Source: Lingula anatina (lineage: Eukaryota > Brachiopoda > Lingulata > Lingulida > Lingulidae). From it: a DNA stretch of 64,000 nucleotides. The stretch lies in the NCBI RefSeq assembly GCF_001039355.2, contig NW_019775658.1:855807-919806 (forward strand), written 5' to 3'. The translations under genes and the position numbers were made by a program. The notes below the pieces were generated by a model, which was given only the letters and a program-made list of their open reading frames with translations, had not been told where the DNA came from and did no database searches. This document shows positions 11,218 through 59,075 of the stretch, in pieces (positions within the stretch are counted from its first letter, which is position 1; each line of letters starts with the position of its first letter).

Positions 11218-13215
11218 TTATCCAGTTGCCTTGATTTTCATTGTTCCTTGTTTCAGCAAGCAACCAGTATCACAATTAACACCCGTAATCCCGGCATATT
11301 TGAAGCATCGAGCTGGGAAGGTGGTACATGTCGGATCATCAGGGTACCATGCAGTAAGGACGGCGTCTGCACAGTGGTAAAACCACCATCCACCTTGGTA
11401 CAAAATTGCACAGTTTTGTCCACTGCGGTCATTGTCTCTGTCGTGTGTGGTAAACTGATGGTCGTAATGATTTATCATACTATCTTCAGATACGTTGCCA
11501 ACGAAGCTAGTATCGTTTAGATATAATGTGTAGTTGTCACTTTCAGGGGACAAATAAAAGTCATCGTACTCAACCCAGTACGAGTTATTGTTATAGGATT
11601 CAAACTCAAGTCTTAGTTTGTACGTCTTATTGTAGGTCATAAGATGGACAATCTCATTTCCAAGCCAGTGGTCACCAGAAATGTCTCCAAATCCATCTCG
11701 GTACTCTGCCCACGTGCGGTGAAATGACAGCTCAGGTCCAGTACGTCTGTGGGTTACAGTCCAGCCATCTTCACACCACATAAAGCGAACCTCACCGTGG
11801 TCTCTGATCGCTGTCAGACCTAAAAGATATATATATATTTATATAGGACTGAATGATATTCGTAATTGTCCTACACAGGCTCCCTGCATTACAGGGCGAA
11901 TTCCTGTCAGCTTCTTTATTTTCAAATATCCACGTTTGCCCTTTTGGACACATTTGACAGAAGTTAAAAACGTTCATTTTGGTATACGGAATTCTTAGTT
12001 ACACGGACAGACAACCGCCGTAGTTCAAAGCCCGGCCTAACGTTTGTGTTTGGTGCGATAAACACCAATCAAACTCAAACATTCCCACATCATGTTCACA
12101 AATTCGTGTATATGAAACGTTAAATATGACACAAATACCTGGTACATGCTGTAAGCCATGTCGCATGCCTTTATGCTCAAAATAATGCAATTTACAAAGA
12201 TAAAGATTTTAACTACCTTTTAACTGCACGCGCGCACGCGCACACACACACACACACATGTAGGTTTGTACCTTTGACCATTCAACTGACTTTTTAGCTT
12301 TCTAAGATGGCAACAAACATGTTTTAGGACATAAATATTTATATTATCTCCAACACGCCATATCGTATTGCACACCGTTACCTACCTTTAGGATAATCCG
12401 ACTTGTCACTGCAGTTTGCAAACACCTATCAAAAAAAAAAGACAGTGAATGCAGATAAAAAGACCTTTGATGCACAGGCGAAACACATTTCACACCTGTT
12501 CTAAGCGTTGAGGCTTTGTTATATATTCTTCAATTCTTCAAACATATACTGTCACGTCAAAAGCCTTAACTTAAGATATATTACAGCAAATGGAAAGAAA
12601 GATAGATACAAAGATAAGTAGGTAGATATGCGCTACATGCAAAGTTAAAATTGTTTTATGTGACCAAAACAAAATGATGAAATACCTTAGCATAATACTT
12701 CATTCCTGTCTCAGAAATTGAGCTGTTTGGAAAAGTATTCGTTTCTCCTCTGTAAGTAACGCATTCGATAAATCTGGTAGTCGTATTTCTGACGTGAAAG
12801 TATTGGCAGTATTCATAGCGGAGACAGAGTAACGCACACCTCACGTTGCTTTCTACAGTAAACTGCTGAATCTCATTCTCAGGAGATACGATCCCAGACG
12901 ATGTGGGCATAAACTGGGTAAAACTTTCCTGCAATGCCGTTTGGTTGCTTTCGCGCGTGAGGCTACCTGTAATTAAATAGTGTTTAGATTTCTACAGTCT
13001 TTTTTATCTTATAAATCAAATGCTCATACCAACATTTAGATCGACTTATAACTTGACGCTCCAATTCAGAATGTTTTTATTTACAAAGACATGTATATTT
13101 AAACAAAATATATAATGTCTCTTTCAAGTCAACTTTAAATTACCGCTTTCTAATGGAAAAAATATTTACCTAAAACGACAGAAAAAAGAAACATCTCCGA
13201 AAATCCCATCTTCAT
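11218..13215 (-). CDS. Secreted PAN/Apple plus fibrinogen C-terminal domain protein 2
   Basis: Tandem paralogue of the previous gene. Exons 13215-13170, 12966-12686, 12425-12386 and 11819-11218 join in phase to 969 bases (322 residues). The signal peptide is MKMGFSEMFLFSVVL. The PAN-like module has the same cysteine spacing (VRCALLCLRYEYCQYFHVR) and a seven-residue longer N-terminal part. The hinge is VFANCSDKSDYPKG. The fibrinogen domain is identical to gene 1 over its last 115 or so residues but differs in the segment around NKTYKLRLEFESYNNNSYW. The calcium loop and GGWWFYHC are intact. Introns have diverged from gene 1, so the sharing is limited to the last exon and 3' flank. Confidence 0.9.
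12227..12258. repeat. GC/AC alternating microsatellite
   Basis: An alternating purine-pyrimidine run (GCACGCGCGCACGCG then AC units) in intron 3 of lectin gene 2. Such tracts can adopt Z-DNA. Confidence 0.85.
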
Positions 13216-13799
13216 TTTCAATTTACATCTTCCAACCCGTTAACTTTATAAAATATCGCAATAAAATACTTGACAGACTGACAAAGATATGCAGTAGACT
13301 CGTAACGTATGTGGAAACAAATACCCGTGCGTTCTCGGAGTGGAATTTTGCTAAATGTTCAATTCGACAGGACGGCTAGACTACACACACAAAACACTCG
13401 TAAACAGCATTTTTTACAATGTTACATAAACTTGAATCCTTACAAAGAGAGGGGATGTCAATATATTTTTTCTTTTTAGAAGGAAACTGTGAATCCATTC
13501 AACTTAAGTAGTGCTTTCTTTTGCTTACGAATTATTAATGGTGTGCTCCACCTCACCTGTCTTATGATCAATTAACTTAACGTGTGTACGCGTATGCATT
13601 TATCATTATATTTAAAAGCCAATATCGATGTCTTTATTCTTTTCTCCGACAAACCTATATAAACTGCTATGAAGTGATCATTAAATGCTTTTTTAATGTT
13701 TCTAGAACTTATAAATCTTAAGTACACCAATTAACAAAACGTGCTCTTACATTACTTACTTTATTAATAATATGGTGAAAATTTCCTTCTATTCCTTAC

Positions 13800-13927
13800 A
13801 GAAATTTCCTTTATGTCCTATACATCTTGTAGAATCCTACAAGACGTGTTATATCGAATTCCCATGGGACGCAAGGTAGAATTCCTATAGATCCTATAGG
13901 GTTCCACAGACTCCTATAGGACGTCAT
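13800..13927. repeat. Insert rich in CCTATAG and palindromes
   Basis: Relative to the paralogous upstream sequence at 10160-10200, about 130 extra bases are present. They are built of near-repeats of TCCTATAG or ATCCTACA, including the inverted pair TCTTGTAG / CCTACAAGA and the palindrome TCCTATAGGA. It is probably a small non-autonomous mobile element. Exact ends and target duplication were not resolved. Confidence 0.4.
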
Positions 13928-14572
13928 ATAGTCATACCGTGCCGTACCTGCATTATCTGTTCTGGAAAAACAATGATTGAAATACAGAAGGTACCGATCT
14001 GTTGTATGCCGTACATCTTAATCTTACCAGATAAAAAATGATAATGTACATGATACTTTTTTTTTCACTTTTTAGTTTGTAAATTTCGTTCTCTTTCAAA
14101 TAACCAGACCAGTCTGCAATCACGTGCTCACAGGCATTTTGAGTCTGACTGGCGCCTATTCTTTTTTCTCTTCATATCATAATGTTATACATGTGACAAA
14201 ATACAGGCATGTGTATGATTATTTTCCCAGTACAGGGTTGGCAAAAGTGTGAAGTCTAGAAATGGCATGAAAATAATTACACCTGCTAAAAGTTCATTGA
14301 CAGCCGAGTGTGCTTCTAACCACGTGACATTTTTACCAGATCTTTTGATCTTAACACAATGCACGGACCTCAATTTGGAATAAATAGAATAAGATCAGAG
14401 AAAATGTCAGCGTAACGAGCGTTTAGCACATCGTCGTTAAGCTGCGTACACAAAGGCACTTGACCGAGTGCAGAATTCATTTTTCCGTCAGGACAAAAAT
14501 TACAGGATCGTGCTGGAGAAAAGTGCACATAATTTATCTGCGGCCCCGGAGGCAGGTAGTACAATTATAGGT

Positions 14573-14809
14573 TACATTATGAAGAAATAAAAAAGCGTTT
14601 CTCTACAATGAACATTCCCCGGTTGTAGTGCCAGCATTCACAAGACTTAGAGCTTCGGATGGTGTTATCTACAACGAAGGATAGGCTACTCGTGACTTCC
14701 TCATTTTGCGAGAGGTATCTGCAAACCACGCCGTCGAATATAGGACATTAAAACTGTTTAGACACAGACGACTGCTGGTTTTGCTACGTATTTTATACTT
14801 CGCCAGAAA
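14573..14809 (+). promoter_or_regulatory. Putative promoter region of microseminoprotein gene 1
   Basis: About 235 bases upstream of the ATG are conserved, at roughly 90 percent by eye, with 16947-17181. The block includes ATATAGGACATTA about 70 bases before the ATG, which could serve as a TATA-like element. Conservation ends near the same left position in both copies, so it marks the duplicated unit and not necessarily functional constraint. Confidence 0.35.
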
Positions 14810-16360
14810 ATGTTTAAATTTATTTTAGCGGCCGTGTTGCTGTTAGCATGTCTAAGAGAGGGGTATGGGGCTTGTGGGATCGCTCCACTTAAGACGCTCA
14901 CCACACGTAAGTCCAATAAGTTACAGAAGACAAAGATTTTGCGTAGTTGAGTAATTACCAAATGCAACTCTTATCGTACACTTCCACGAGCAAATATAGA
15001 CTTTTATGTTGCTCTTAATACGTGTCCTGATATATGTATACAGTGTATATACTGCGTATAAGGTTTAAATAGAATTACGAACTTTTACCAGTGCATGCAA
15101 ATAATGTCAATCCATTTGTCTTTTTTTTTTCTTTGTATTTATATATCTTTAAATGACCACACAAATGATCATATTCTATTTTTAACGTGTGTTTTATTCT
15201 GCAGTACCTTCTTCGGATCTGTGTTCAAAACGAATATTGTAAGAACGCATCTCATCATCAAATACTGACAAAAGACTTTTCCGTTTTACAAATGCTTATA
15301 AGTACGAATTCGACCAGGAACGAGAAGTTGGTCGTTATGACGAAAGAAATTATTTTGATTTTTTTTCTACTTTTTCCCTGTCACGCTAGCCTTGGGACAG
15401 ACGGTAGAGTACTGTGAGTGGGAAGGAAAGAAGATTGGCGTTGGAAGCAGTATTCGTCTGGTATCAGCCGGGGCGTGCTCCAGTGTCTCTTGCACAAAAC
15501 ATGGCATGCAGTTCTGTGGGTAAGTTGACATGGGCACGAATAGAAGCAACAGGCGGGTCTGTGGAACTCATTAAAGAACTATTAAAAATAATTTTATAAA
15601 CATCAAAATTAAATTTTATTTTGCAATAATGGTGCATTTTTCCCTTTCTTTTATTTGTAGTTAAAAAAGAAGTTACAATATTATATAGTGTATCCATACC
15701 GGACTGAACGAGCGTTTTGAGCGGGCATACTGTAGACCCATATGAAAACTTGAATGTGAAGAAGCTGGCTCTTAGCCATGCCCAAAACGCGTTATCTTAG
15801 TCTTCCCCTGGGAAAAGTCAGCTGCTTCAGTGGCCACAATATATAGGGTCAAACAGGTTCAAACACAACTCTTGAAATGAACGAGCTCGTCGTTTTGTGT
15901 ATACTCATTAAGTACCTTTTTATTTTACAATTAAAATCTTATAAATTACAGTTCATACAATCACCTGGAAAAAGAGATTTCTTTTCATTTATTAAAAGTA
16001 GAATTTTGTTTAAAGGCTGGCCTCTAGGACTCGCCCCCTTCCCTCATCGAATAACATAAGGAGTAGCTTACCTTGTTAATAAATAACAACGTACTGTCTC
16101 TGATTTATTACGGTTGATTCTTTTGTGTATATGCTTCTAAACTGTAAAGATCACACTTTGATTTCGACTTTACATGTTTTTTTTCCAGGGGAGGGGTATA
16201 TTTTGGTCTGACAGACGATTGTGAAGCCACTTATGACGCTTGTAATTTGGTCTATGTGAAGAAAGATAATCCTCTGGAAGTTTGCAAAACTTCCCCCTGG
16301 AAACCATCATTGACGCCATCTATCGGAAAAAAAATAAACAACCGTGATCTCATCAATTAA
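14810..16360 (+). CDS. Beta-microseminoprotein-like secreted protein 1
   Basis: Three exons, 14810-14906, 15390-15519 and 16189-16360, join in phase to 399 bases (132 residues). The signal peptide is MFKFILAAVLLLACLREGYG with likely cleavage before AC. Mature cysteines are at 22, 41, 62, 67, 75, 87, 94 and 108. The core VEYCEWEGKKIGVGS, then SCTKHGMQFCG, then DDCEATYDACNLVYVKKDNP and LEVCKTSPW, matches the beta-microseminoprotein (PSP94) pattern. The most telling part is the C-terminal Cys - aromatic/Val-rich strand - KKD-P - Cys - Trp motif. Vertebrate members have ten cysteines, so two are missing. The three-exon layout also fits the family. The function is not known; I infer an extracellular role. 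A polyadenylation signal AATAAA lies at 16576. Confidence 0.82.
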
Positions 16361-17181
16361 AATCTAATAAAGATGTTATTTTCTAGCCGCATAATAGAAC
16401 ATGTTTGGGATTTGAATCAACATAAGAGAGATAAACAGGATGCATCGAGTCTGCCATTTGTCACTGTACCTAGCGGCTGTCAAAACACTAGCTTCAGATG
16501 TTAGTTATATACAAACATGTAATAACGCCAAACCTTTCCTTGTATTTTGTGTAAAAAGGGCGTGTTATTTCCGGAAATAAAATTTTGAACCGGTATGCCT
16601 TAAAGCGTGTTGTGTTGGTTTGAATAGATTGAAAACCATCATTACTTTCATGAAATTTCAAGACTCCATGTACGTCAACGACCGAATTACCGGTACCTCC
16701 ATTTTGATGTTAAAAGATTAAATAAACTACATGTAAATATATGCTGATATTCTTTTGGACGGTTTTCGGTGTCACGTCCCCCATGATAGTTCGCTTCCGA
16801 TTCAATTGTACAGGTAAGCCTCACCGTAGATTTTGACCCACTAACGACACTAACTAGCATAGCAGGTCAGGCTAACCGTAACCATTTTAACTAAATGGAG
16901 GGTGGACTTTCTGTTACACGGACCCTCAGTTTCGTTTCACCTGCATTATGAAGAAATGAAAAATGCGTTTCTCTGCAATGAACATCCCCCGGTTGTTGTG
17001 TCAGCATTCACAAAACTTGGAGCTTTGGATGGTGTTATCTACGACGGAGGATAGGCTACTCGTGACTTACTCATCTTGCGAGAGATATATCTGCAAACCA
17101 CGCCGTTGGATATAGGACATTACAACTGTGTATACACAGGCGACCGTTGGTTTTGCTACGTATTTTATACTGCGCTAGAAA
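16361..17181 (+). other. 3' flank of microseminoprotein gene 1 and promoter of gene 2
   Basis: The left part is the 3' untranslated region of gene 1. The last 235 bases match the upstream region of gene 1. Between them (about 16745-16945) I see no gene or recognisable repeat. Confidence 0.5.
16576..16581 (+). terminator. Polyadenylation signal of microseminoprotein gene 1
   Basis: AATAAA lies 216 bases after the stop, inside a segment that is conserved after gene 2 (GGAAATAAAATTTTGAACC). Confidence 0.5.
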
Positions 17182-19465
17182 ATGTTAAAATTGTGTTTAG
17201 CGGCCGTGTTGCTGTTAGCGTGTCTAAGAGCGGGATATGGGGCTTGTAAATTGGATCCACTTAAGACGCTAACCACACGTAAGTCCCATAAGTTACATAA
17301 GACAAAGATTTTGTGAGTGATTACCAAATACACCCCTTTTTAGTTTGTGCCTATCTTGCCGTACACTGACATGAGCAAATGTTTTAATGTTGCTCTTAAT
17401 ACGTATCCTCGTGTACATGTATGTATACAGTGTATATACTGCATATAACGTGTTGTAATGTTGTAAGAACGTATTTCGTCATCAAATATTGACAAAAGAC
17501 TTTTCTTTTTTTACAAATTCTTATACGACGAATTCGACCAGGAACGAGAAGTTGACCGTGATGATGAAAAAAATTATTTTGAAATAAATTTTAACTTTTT
17601 CCCTGTCACACCAGCCTTGGGACAGACAGTAGAGTACTGTGAGTGGGAAGGAAAGAAGCTTGGTGTTGGAAGCTCCATACGTCTGGTATCAGCCAAGGGC
17701 TGCTACAGAGTCAATTGCATCGACCGTGGCCTTATGTTCTGTGGGTAAGTTGACATTGCTCGAATATGAGCAACAGGCGGGTCTCGGGCTCATTAAAAAC
17801 TATTAAAAATAATTTTATAAACACCAAAATTAAATTTTCTTTTGTAATTTCTACATTTCGAGTTGCATTCCGGCTCATTCTAGCAGGATTTGAAGTGTCT
17901 TGCCATTTCGGTTCTCCCTCGAACGCGATCAGAATGTTTCGAATGCTGTCGGAATGCCCTAAGAATATTTAGAATGCAGTCATAGTGCAGTCAGAAAACA
18001 CTAAGAACTCCTTTCGATATTTCTTAACTTGGAATGCACTTTGTAAGTTTTGAGCATGAGCAAAACATTCAGGCCGTCCACAAGAATGGGTAAAAATATT
18101 TGGAACGCACTCAGAAATTTTAGAATGCTTTATGAATATCCAGGAACGAACAAAGAATTGTCTTATCGACGGCATTCTTGCTCAATCAGCCTCTAGTGTG
18201 ACGGGGCCTTTACTTAACAAGCTGGCTCTCTCCTCCAGTGGGCTGTATGTCGTCACCGGCCCACGATATCACGTAGCTCATTAAGTGCCAGACCTAGCTA
18301 ATGCCCCTATTTCACACAGACCACGAATCCCACGAATCGCCAGGAATTGACATATTTTGGGATTGGTGGTTGAATCGTAATCAGTTCGTGAAGTTCTTAA
18401 CAGATTCGTATATATTCGTAGTTCTTGCAATTCTTGATCAATCGGGAATTTGAGGCAAAATTTTTGAGCTGTTCAAAATTTTGGCCACGAACTCCCGATT
18501 CCAAAAAATCGTAGTTAATTCGTAGCAAATTCGTATTTCATCGTAACTGAATCGTAATCGATTCTTAGGCATTCGTATGTATTCTTATATCATTCGGGGA
18601 TTCGTGAATCCCTCGATTGACCACGAATCGGCTACGAATCAGTCACGCATCCCACGAATATTCGCCGAAGCATGTACGGAGGGGAAATACCACGAAATGT
18701 CAAGAATAGTCCAGAAATCACTTTTATTCGTACATATTTCGTGCATGCATTCGGCGTATGCTTAACTGATTCCTTATTGATTCGTAACGCTCGTGCAGTA
18801 TTCGTAATAGATTCTTGTAAATCGCAGTGAATTCTTGACAATATTCGTGCGATTCCAGCCGTATCCCACGAATATTCGTAACACTATCGCACATGTATCG
18901 TAACTGAATTGTAGAGCGTATCGAATTAGGCCAGAAAATTTGCAAAATCTCACGAATCCTGAAATTTGTCAATTCCTGGCGATTCGTGGTCTGTGTGAAA
19001 TAGGGGCATAAAAGGGGTTCTTTTAAGCTCAACATTTAGGCCTACAAAATGACCTTTCAATTTGTGTATTCTGATAAATATATCATTAGTTGGGCATGTT
19101 TTAAAATTTACCAAATGACCTTCCAATGTGTGTATTTTGATAAATATATCATTTGTTGGGCTTGTTTCCCGAAGAATATGCTCCGTTCAAGCCATTCTGA
19201 CGGTTAGACGCAAATCCTTTAATAAGTGGGATAAGTGGCTCTCTATGATTTATTTATATGATTGGTTATTTTATGTATAGGTCCATACATTGTACAGGTC
19301 ACATACGTATTTTTTTCCAGAAATGGCATATATGTTCCCCCGTCAGATTGTGACGTCAGTTACGACGCATGTAACGTGGTCTTCGTAAAGAAAGATAATC
19401 CTCTGGAAGTTTGCGAAAACTCTCCCTGGCAACCATCCATGACGCCATCTATCGGAAAGAAATAA
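17182..19465 (+). CDS. Beta-microseminoprotein-like secreted protein 2
   Basis: Tandem paralogue with exons 17182-17278, 17615-17744 and 19321-19465 (372 bases, 123 residues). Signal peptide MLKLCLAAVLLLACLRAGYG. The same eight cysteines are kept (22, 41, 62, 67, 75, 86, 93, 107). The core reads VEYCEWEGKKLGVGS, NCIDRGLMFCG, SDCDVSYDACNVVFVKKDNP and LEVCENSPW. It ends earlier than gene 1 (SIGKK and then a stop, where gene 1 continues INNRDLIN). Exon sizes of exons 1 and 2 equal those of gene 1. Intron 2 is about 900 bases longer owing to mobile-element insertions. Confidence 0.85.
17850..18211. mobile_element. Transposon fragment with iterated GAATGC motifs
   Basis: This lies in intron 2 of microseminoprotein gene 2, where the paralogous intron lacks it. 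The interior repeats GAATGC, GAATAT or GAACGC about ten times. The right end, AGTGTGACGGGGCC, resembles a terminal inverted repeat of non-autonomous DNA transposons. No matching inverted copy was found at the left, so the element may be truncated. The left boundary is approximate. Confidence 0.45.
18302..19008. mobile_element. MITE with terminal inverted repeats and TAA target duplication
   Basis: The element starts TGCCCCTATTTCACACAG and ends with the exact reverse complement. The inverted repeats match for 28 bases, then again after a nine-base unit (CCACGAATC) that is extra on the left. It is flanked by TAA at 18299-18301 and 19009-19011, a three-base duplication of the TWA type typical of PIF/Harbinger elements. 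The 707-base interior has no coding potential and is crowded with ACGAAT or ATTCGT words on both strands. It sits in intron 2 of microseminoprotein gene 2. Confidence 0.85.
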
Positions 19466-19651
19466 TCAGTTACGAGCTGAACAATTACAATCTACTAACC
19501 ATGCTATTTTCAGTCGCATAATACAACATTTTAGGGATTTAAATCAACATGCCATTTGCCATTCTACACATCCCCACCTAACGGCTTTCAAAACACCAGC
19601 TTCAGATGCTTGATACAAACAAGTAATAACGCCAAAGTGCTATTTCTGGAA

Positions 19652-19657
19652 AATAAA
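19652..19657 (+). terminator. Polyadenylation signal of microseminoprotein gene 2
   Basis: AATAAA lies 187 bases after the stop, in the segment paralogous to the gene 1 signal. Confidence 0.5.
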
Positions 19658-19776
19658 TTTTTGAACCTGTATACATCAAAGCATGTTGTGTTGGTTTGTC
19701 ATCAATTGAAAATCATGTTCATGAGATTTCAAGACAACGTCCACGACCAAGTTATTTCCATTTTGATGTTAAGAGA

Positions 19777-19988
19777 CCAGGGCGGATCCAGGATTAGGGG
19801 GGGTGAGGGTTGGGGTTGGCGCGGATATGTATTCAAGCCAAACCTCCCCCACACTTACTTGGCGTGGGGTTTGGGGTCTGCGAAATTTCATGGTTTTTTA
19901 GGGGGGAATGGTGCCATTTGGTACGGTTTAGAACTATGACTCAGAAATCGAAAAGGGGGGAGGGGGTCAGGTCTAAATCCGCCACCGG
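19777..19988. mobile_element. 212-base MITE-like insertion, AGA target duplication
   Basis: The inverted ends are CCAGGGCGGATCCAGG (left) and, read from the other end, CCGGTGGCGGATTTAG. The flanks carry AGA at 19774-19776 and 19989-19991. The paralogous 3' flank of microseminoprotein gene 1 has the uninterrupted site (GTTAAAAGATTAAATA near 16710), which defines both ends. The interior is G-rich and non-coding. Confidence 0.75.
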
Positions 19989-21938
19989 AGACTAAATATA
20001 ATGATATTGAAAATCCATAAATATAACGGTTTTTCTTTGTTGCAGTTTTGTTATTTGACAAGTAATACTTGACACTACTGTACATCTTGACAATAAATAA
20101 TGCTCACGCAGCCAAGAATCCGCCAAACTTTCTGATTAAAGCAAGCTATATGATGCTGATGCCTTTCATGAAAAAATAAATAAATCAAACAGCTTTGGTA
20201 GTGAAATTCAACGAGTTTTTGTTACCTTCTGCTTGGACACAAAAATACTGATATAATCATACAGGTACAAGAGCAAAGAAACAACAACAAACGTGCTTTG
20301 CATAATATCTGGTATTCTGTATTCTTCATTTGATATAAAACAGTGTTTAAATACTGTACACACTCCATGGGCATTTATATATTATCAGTACAGCTAACCC
20401 AGTGTGTTTTATACCTAAACAGAATGTGCACGGAAAGCGAGGCTCATGATAAAAGCTACGGAACACAGTATAATAATATACAGTACAGAAACAGGACAAC
20501 ACACAAATCTTCCAGGTATATAAACACAGGCCAGGTGAGAAACAGATGGCTATATTACAATGAAGTTCATGATATTTCATATCATCAACAGTGCTGGCAA
20601 CTTAATTTACTACATGTAAAATATGGAGGAACTGGAGCCTAAAAATGCACTGTCTTTGTGAAAACTTCTTCACAAAGGGGAGCACCTTGATACATACCTA
20701 TAGTTGTAATGATATGAAACACATAATTTATAATTTATACAGGTTATTTAATGATCTGGCCTCTATGATAAACATATCTTGCATGCTTGAACAGTAATTT
20801 AGATCCTTTGCTTTCTGCACAAACTTCAGGGAATAAATAGAATTAAATCAGAGAAAAAACATTTACAAAGCACAAAATTCATATCAACTGAATCATAATG
20901 GTTTTTGTACATGTACATGTATTTTATATCTCCCGGAGTTTGTGATATATTTTCTAAGCAATATTTAACTGGAGAAGTCGTGCATGAACATTTCACACAT
21001 AATCTGTGGCAGTGCCTTTCAACTCAATAAGTAGACCACTTCACGTATTATACATTCCACAAAACGATATCAACACAATTTTTTTCTGTACACTTTCAAA
21101 GTTCTACAAGCAAACTGTGCAATATTACAGATAAATTCAACAAATCCCATTTACAGACAGCTGTTTAATTTCTTTATATGGTACCAGTACATTTAAATGC
21201 ACAATGATCTCAATATTTAACTGCACCCCAATATTTTTGAAACCACAGTGATTCAAAAAATCCACAGTCTGATCTTTTGCTGATTGTATGATCAGTGCTG
21301 GAAGCAACAGCACACATGCTTCAAAACAACTTTACTGAACTCTTGTACAAAGGACACAATATACACTGTATGCAGACACCAATCTCCTGAATTTTATGCC
21401 TTAAATAAAGGTTCTGCAACATGATTTATAAACTGCTACATGTACATAATGTAGTTTTGGATATAAATACATATATATCAAATAGAGAAGCCCTTATGAT
21501 TAGCCCTATCTTGCTCTTGGTAATTTTGGTCATGGTAATACCAGCACACTTTTATAAACTGTGGGAAGACATGATGATTAAAACAGAGCTCTTGGCTACT
21601 CAATTCTGTATATTTTTCACAGACAAAAAAACAACCACATAAAGATTTTTGAGCTCCTCGCCCATGATAAGGAGATTTGATGGTCAACAGTATCAAAGTA
21701 CTTTTTTTTCTTCAATTTTGCCAAGGAGCAAACTCTAATTCAAATCTGAAAGATAACAATCCCCTACATATATATCGGACCACACTTATGACGGCAAAGT
21801 TACCAAAAAAAAAAAAAATAAAATAAAATAAATAAATAACTAAATAATTAAACAAAAAAGCAGTAAAAAACTATTCAAAACAATGGCTCTTGTGAAAAGG
21901 TTCTAGAATGTTTCCTCTAAAAGGGCCAACCCCTGGCG

Positions 21939-59075
<37,137 letters not shown>

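Larger units (their letters stand above)
13216..14809. other. Divergent intergenic region between lectin and microseminoprotein clusters
   Basis: Gene 2 is transcribed leftward and the first microseminoprotein gene rightward, so both promoters should lie here. The left part (13530-13800) matches the upstream region of lectin gene 1. The right part (14573-14809) matches 16947-17181, upstream of the second microseminoprotein gene. A motif-rich insert occupies 13800-13925. No gene is seen. Confidence 0.6.
19466..21938. other. 3' flank of microseminoprotein gene 2 and presumed TANC 3' untranslated region
   Basis: The two genes converge here. From about 20000 up to the TANC stop at 21939 the sequence is AT-rich without a credible coding exon, and probably contains the TANC 3' untranslated region (minus strand). 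I could not find a clear AATAAA on the minus strand; ATTAAA occurs at 21169-21164. An A-rich run with AAAT units lies at 21808-21860. Confidence 0.4.
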
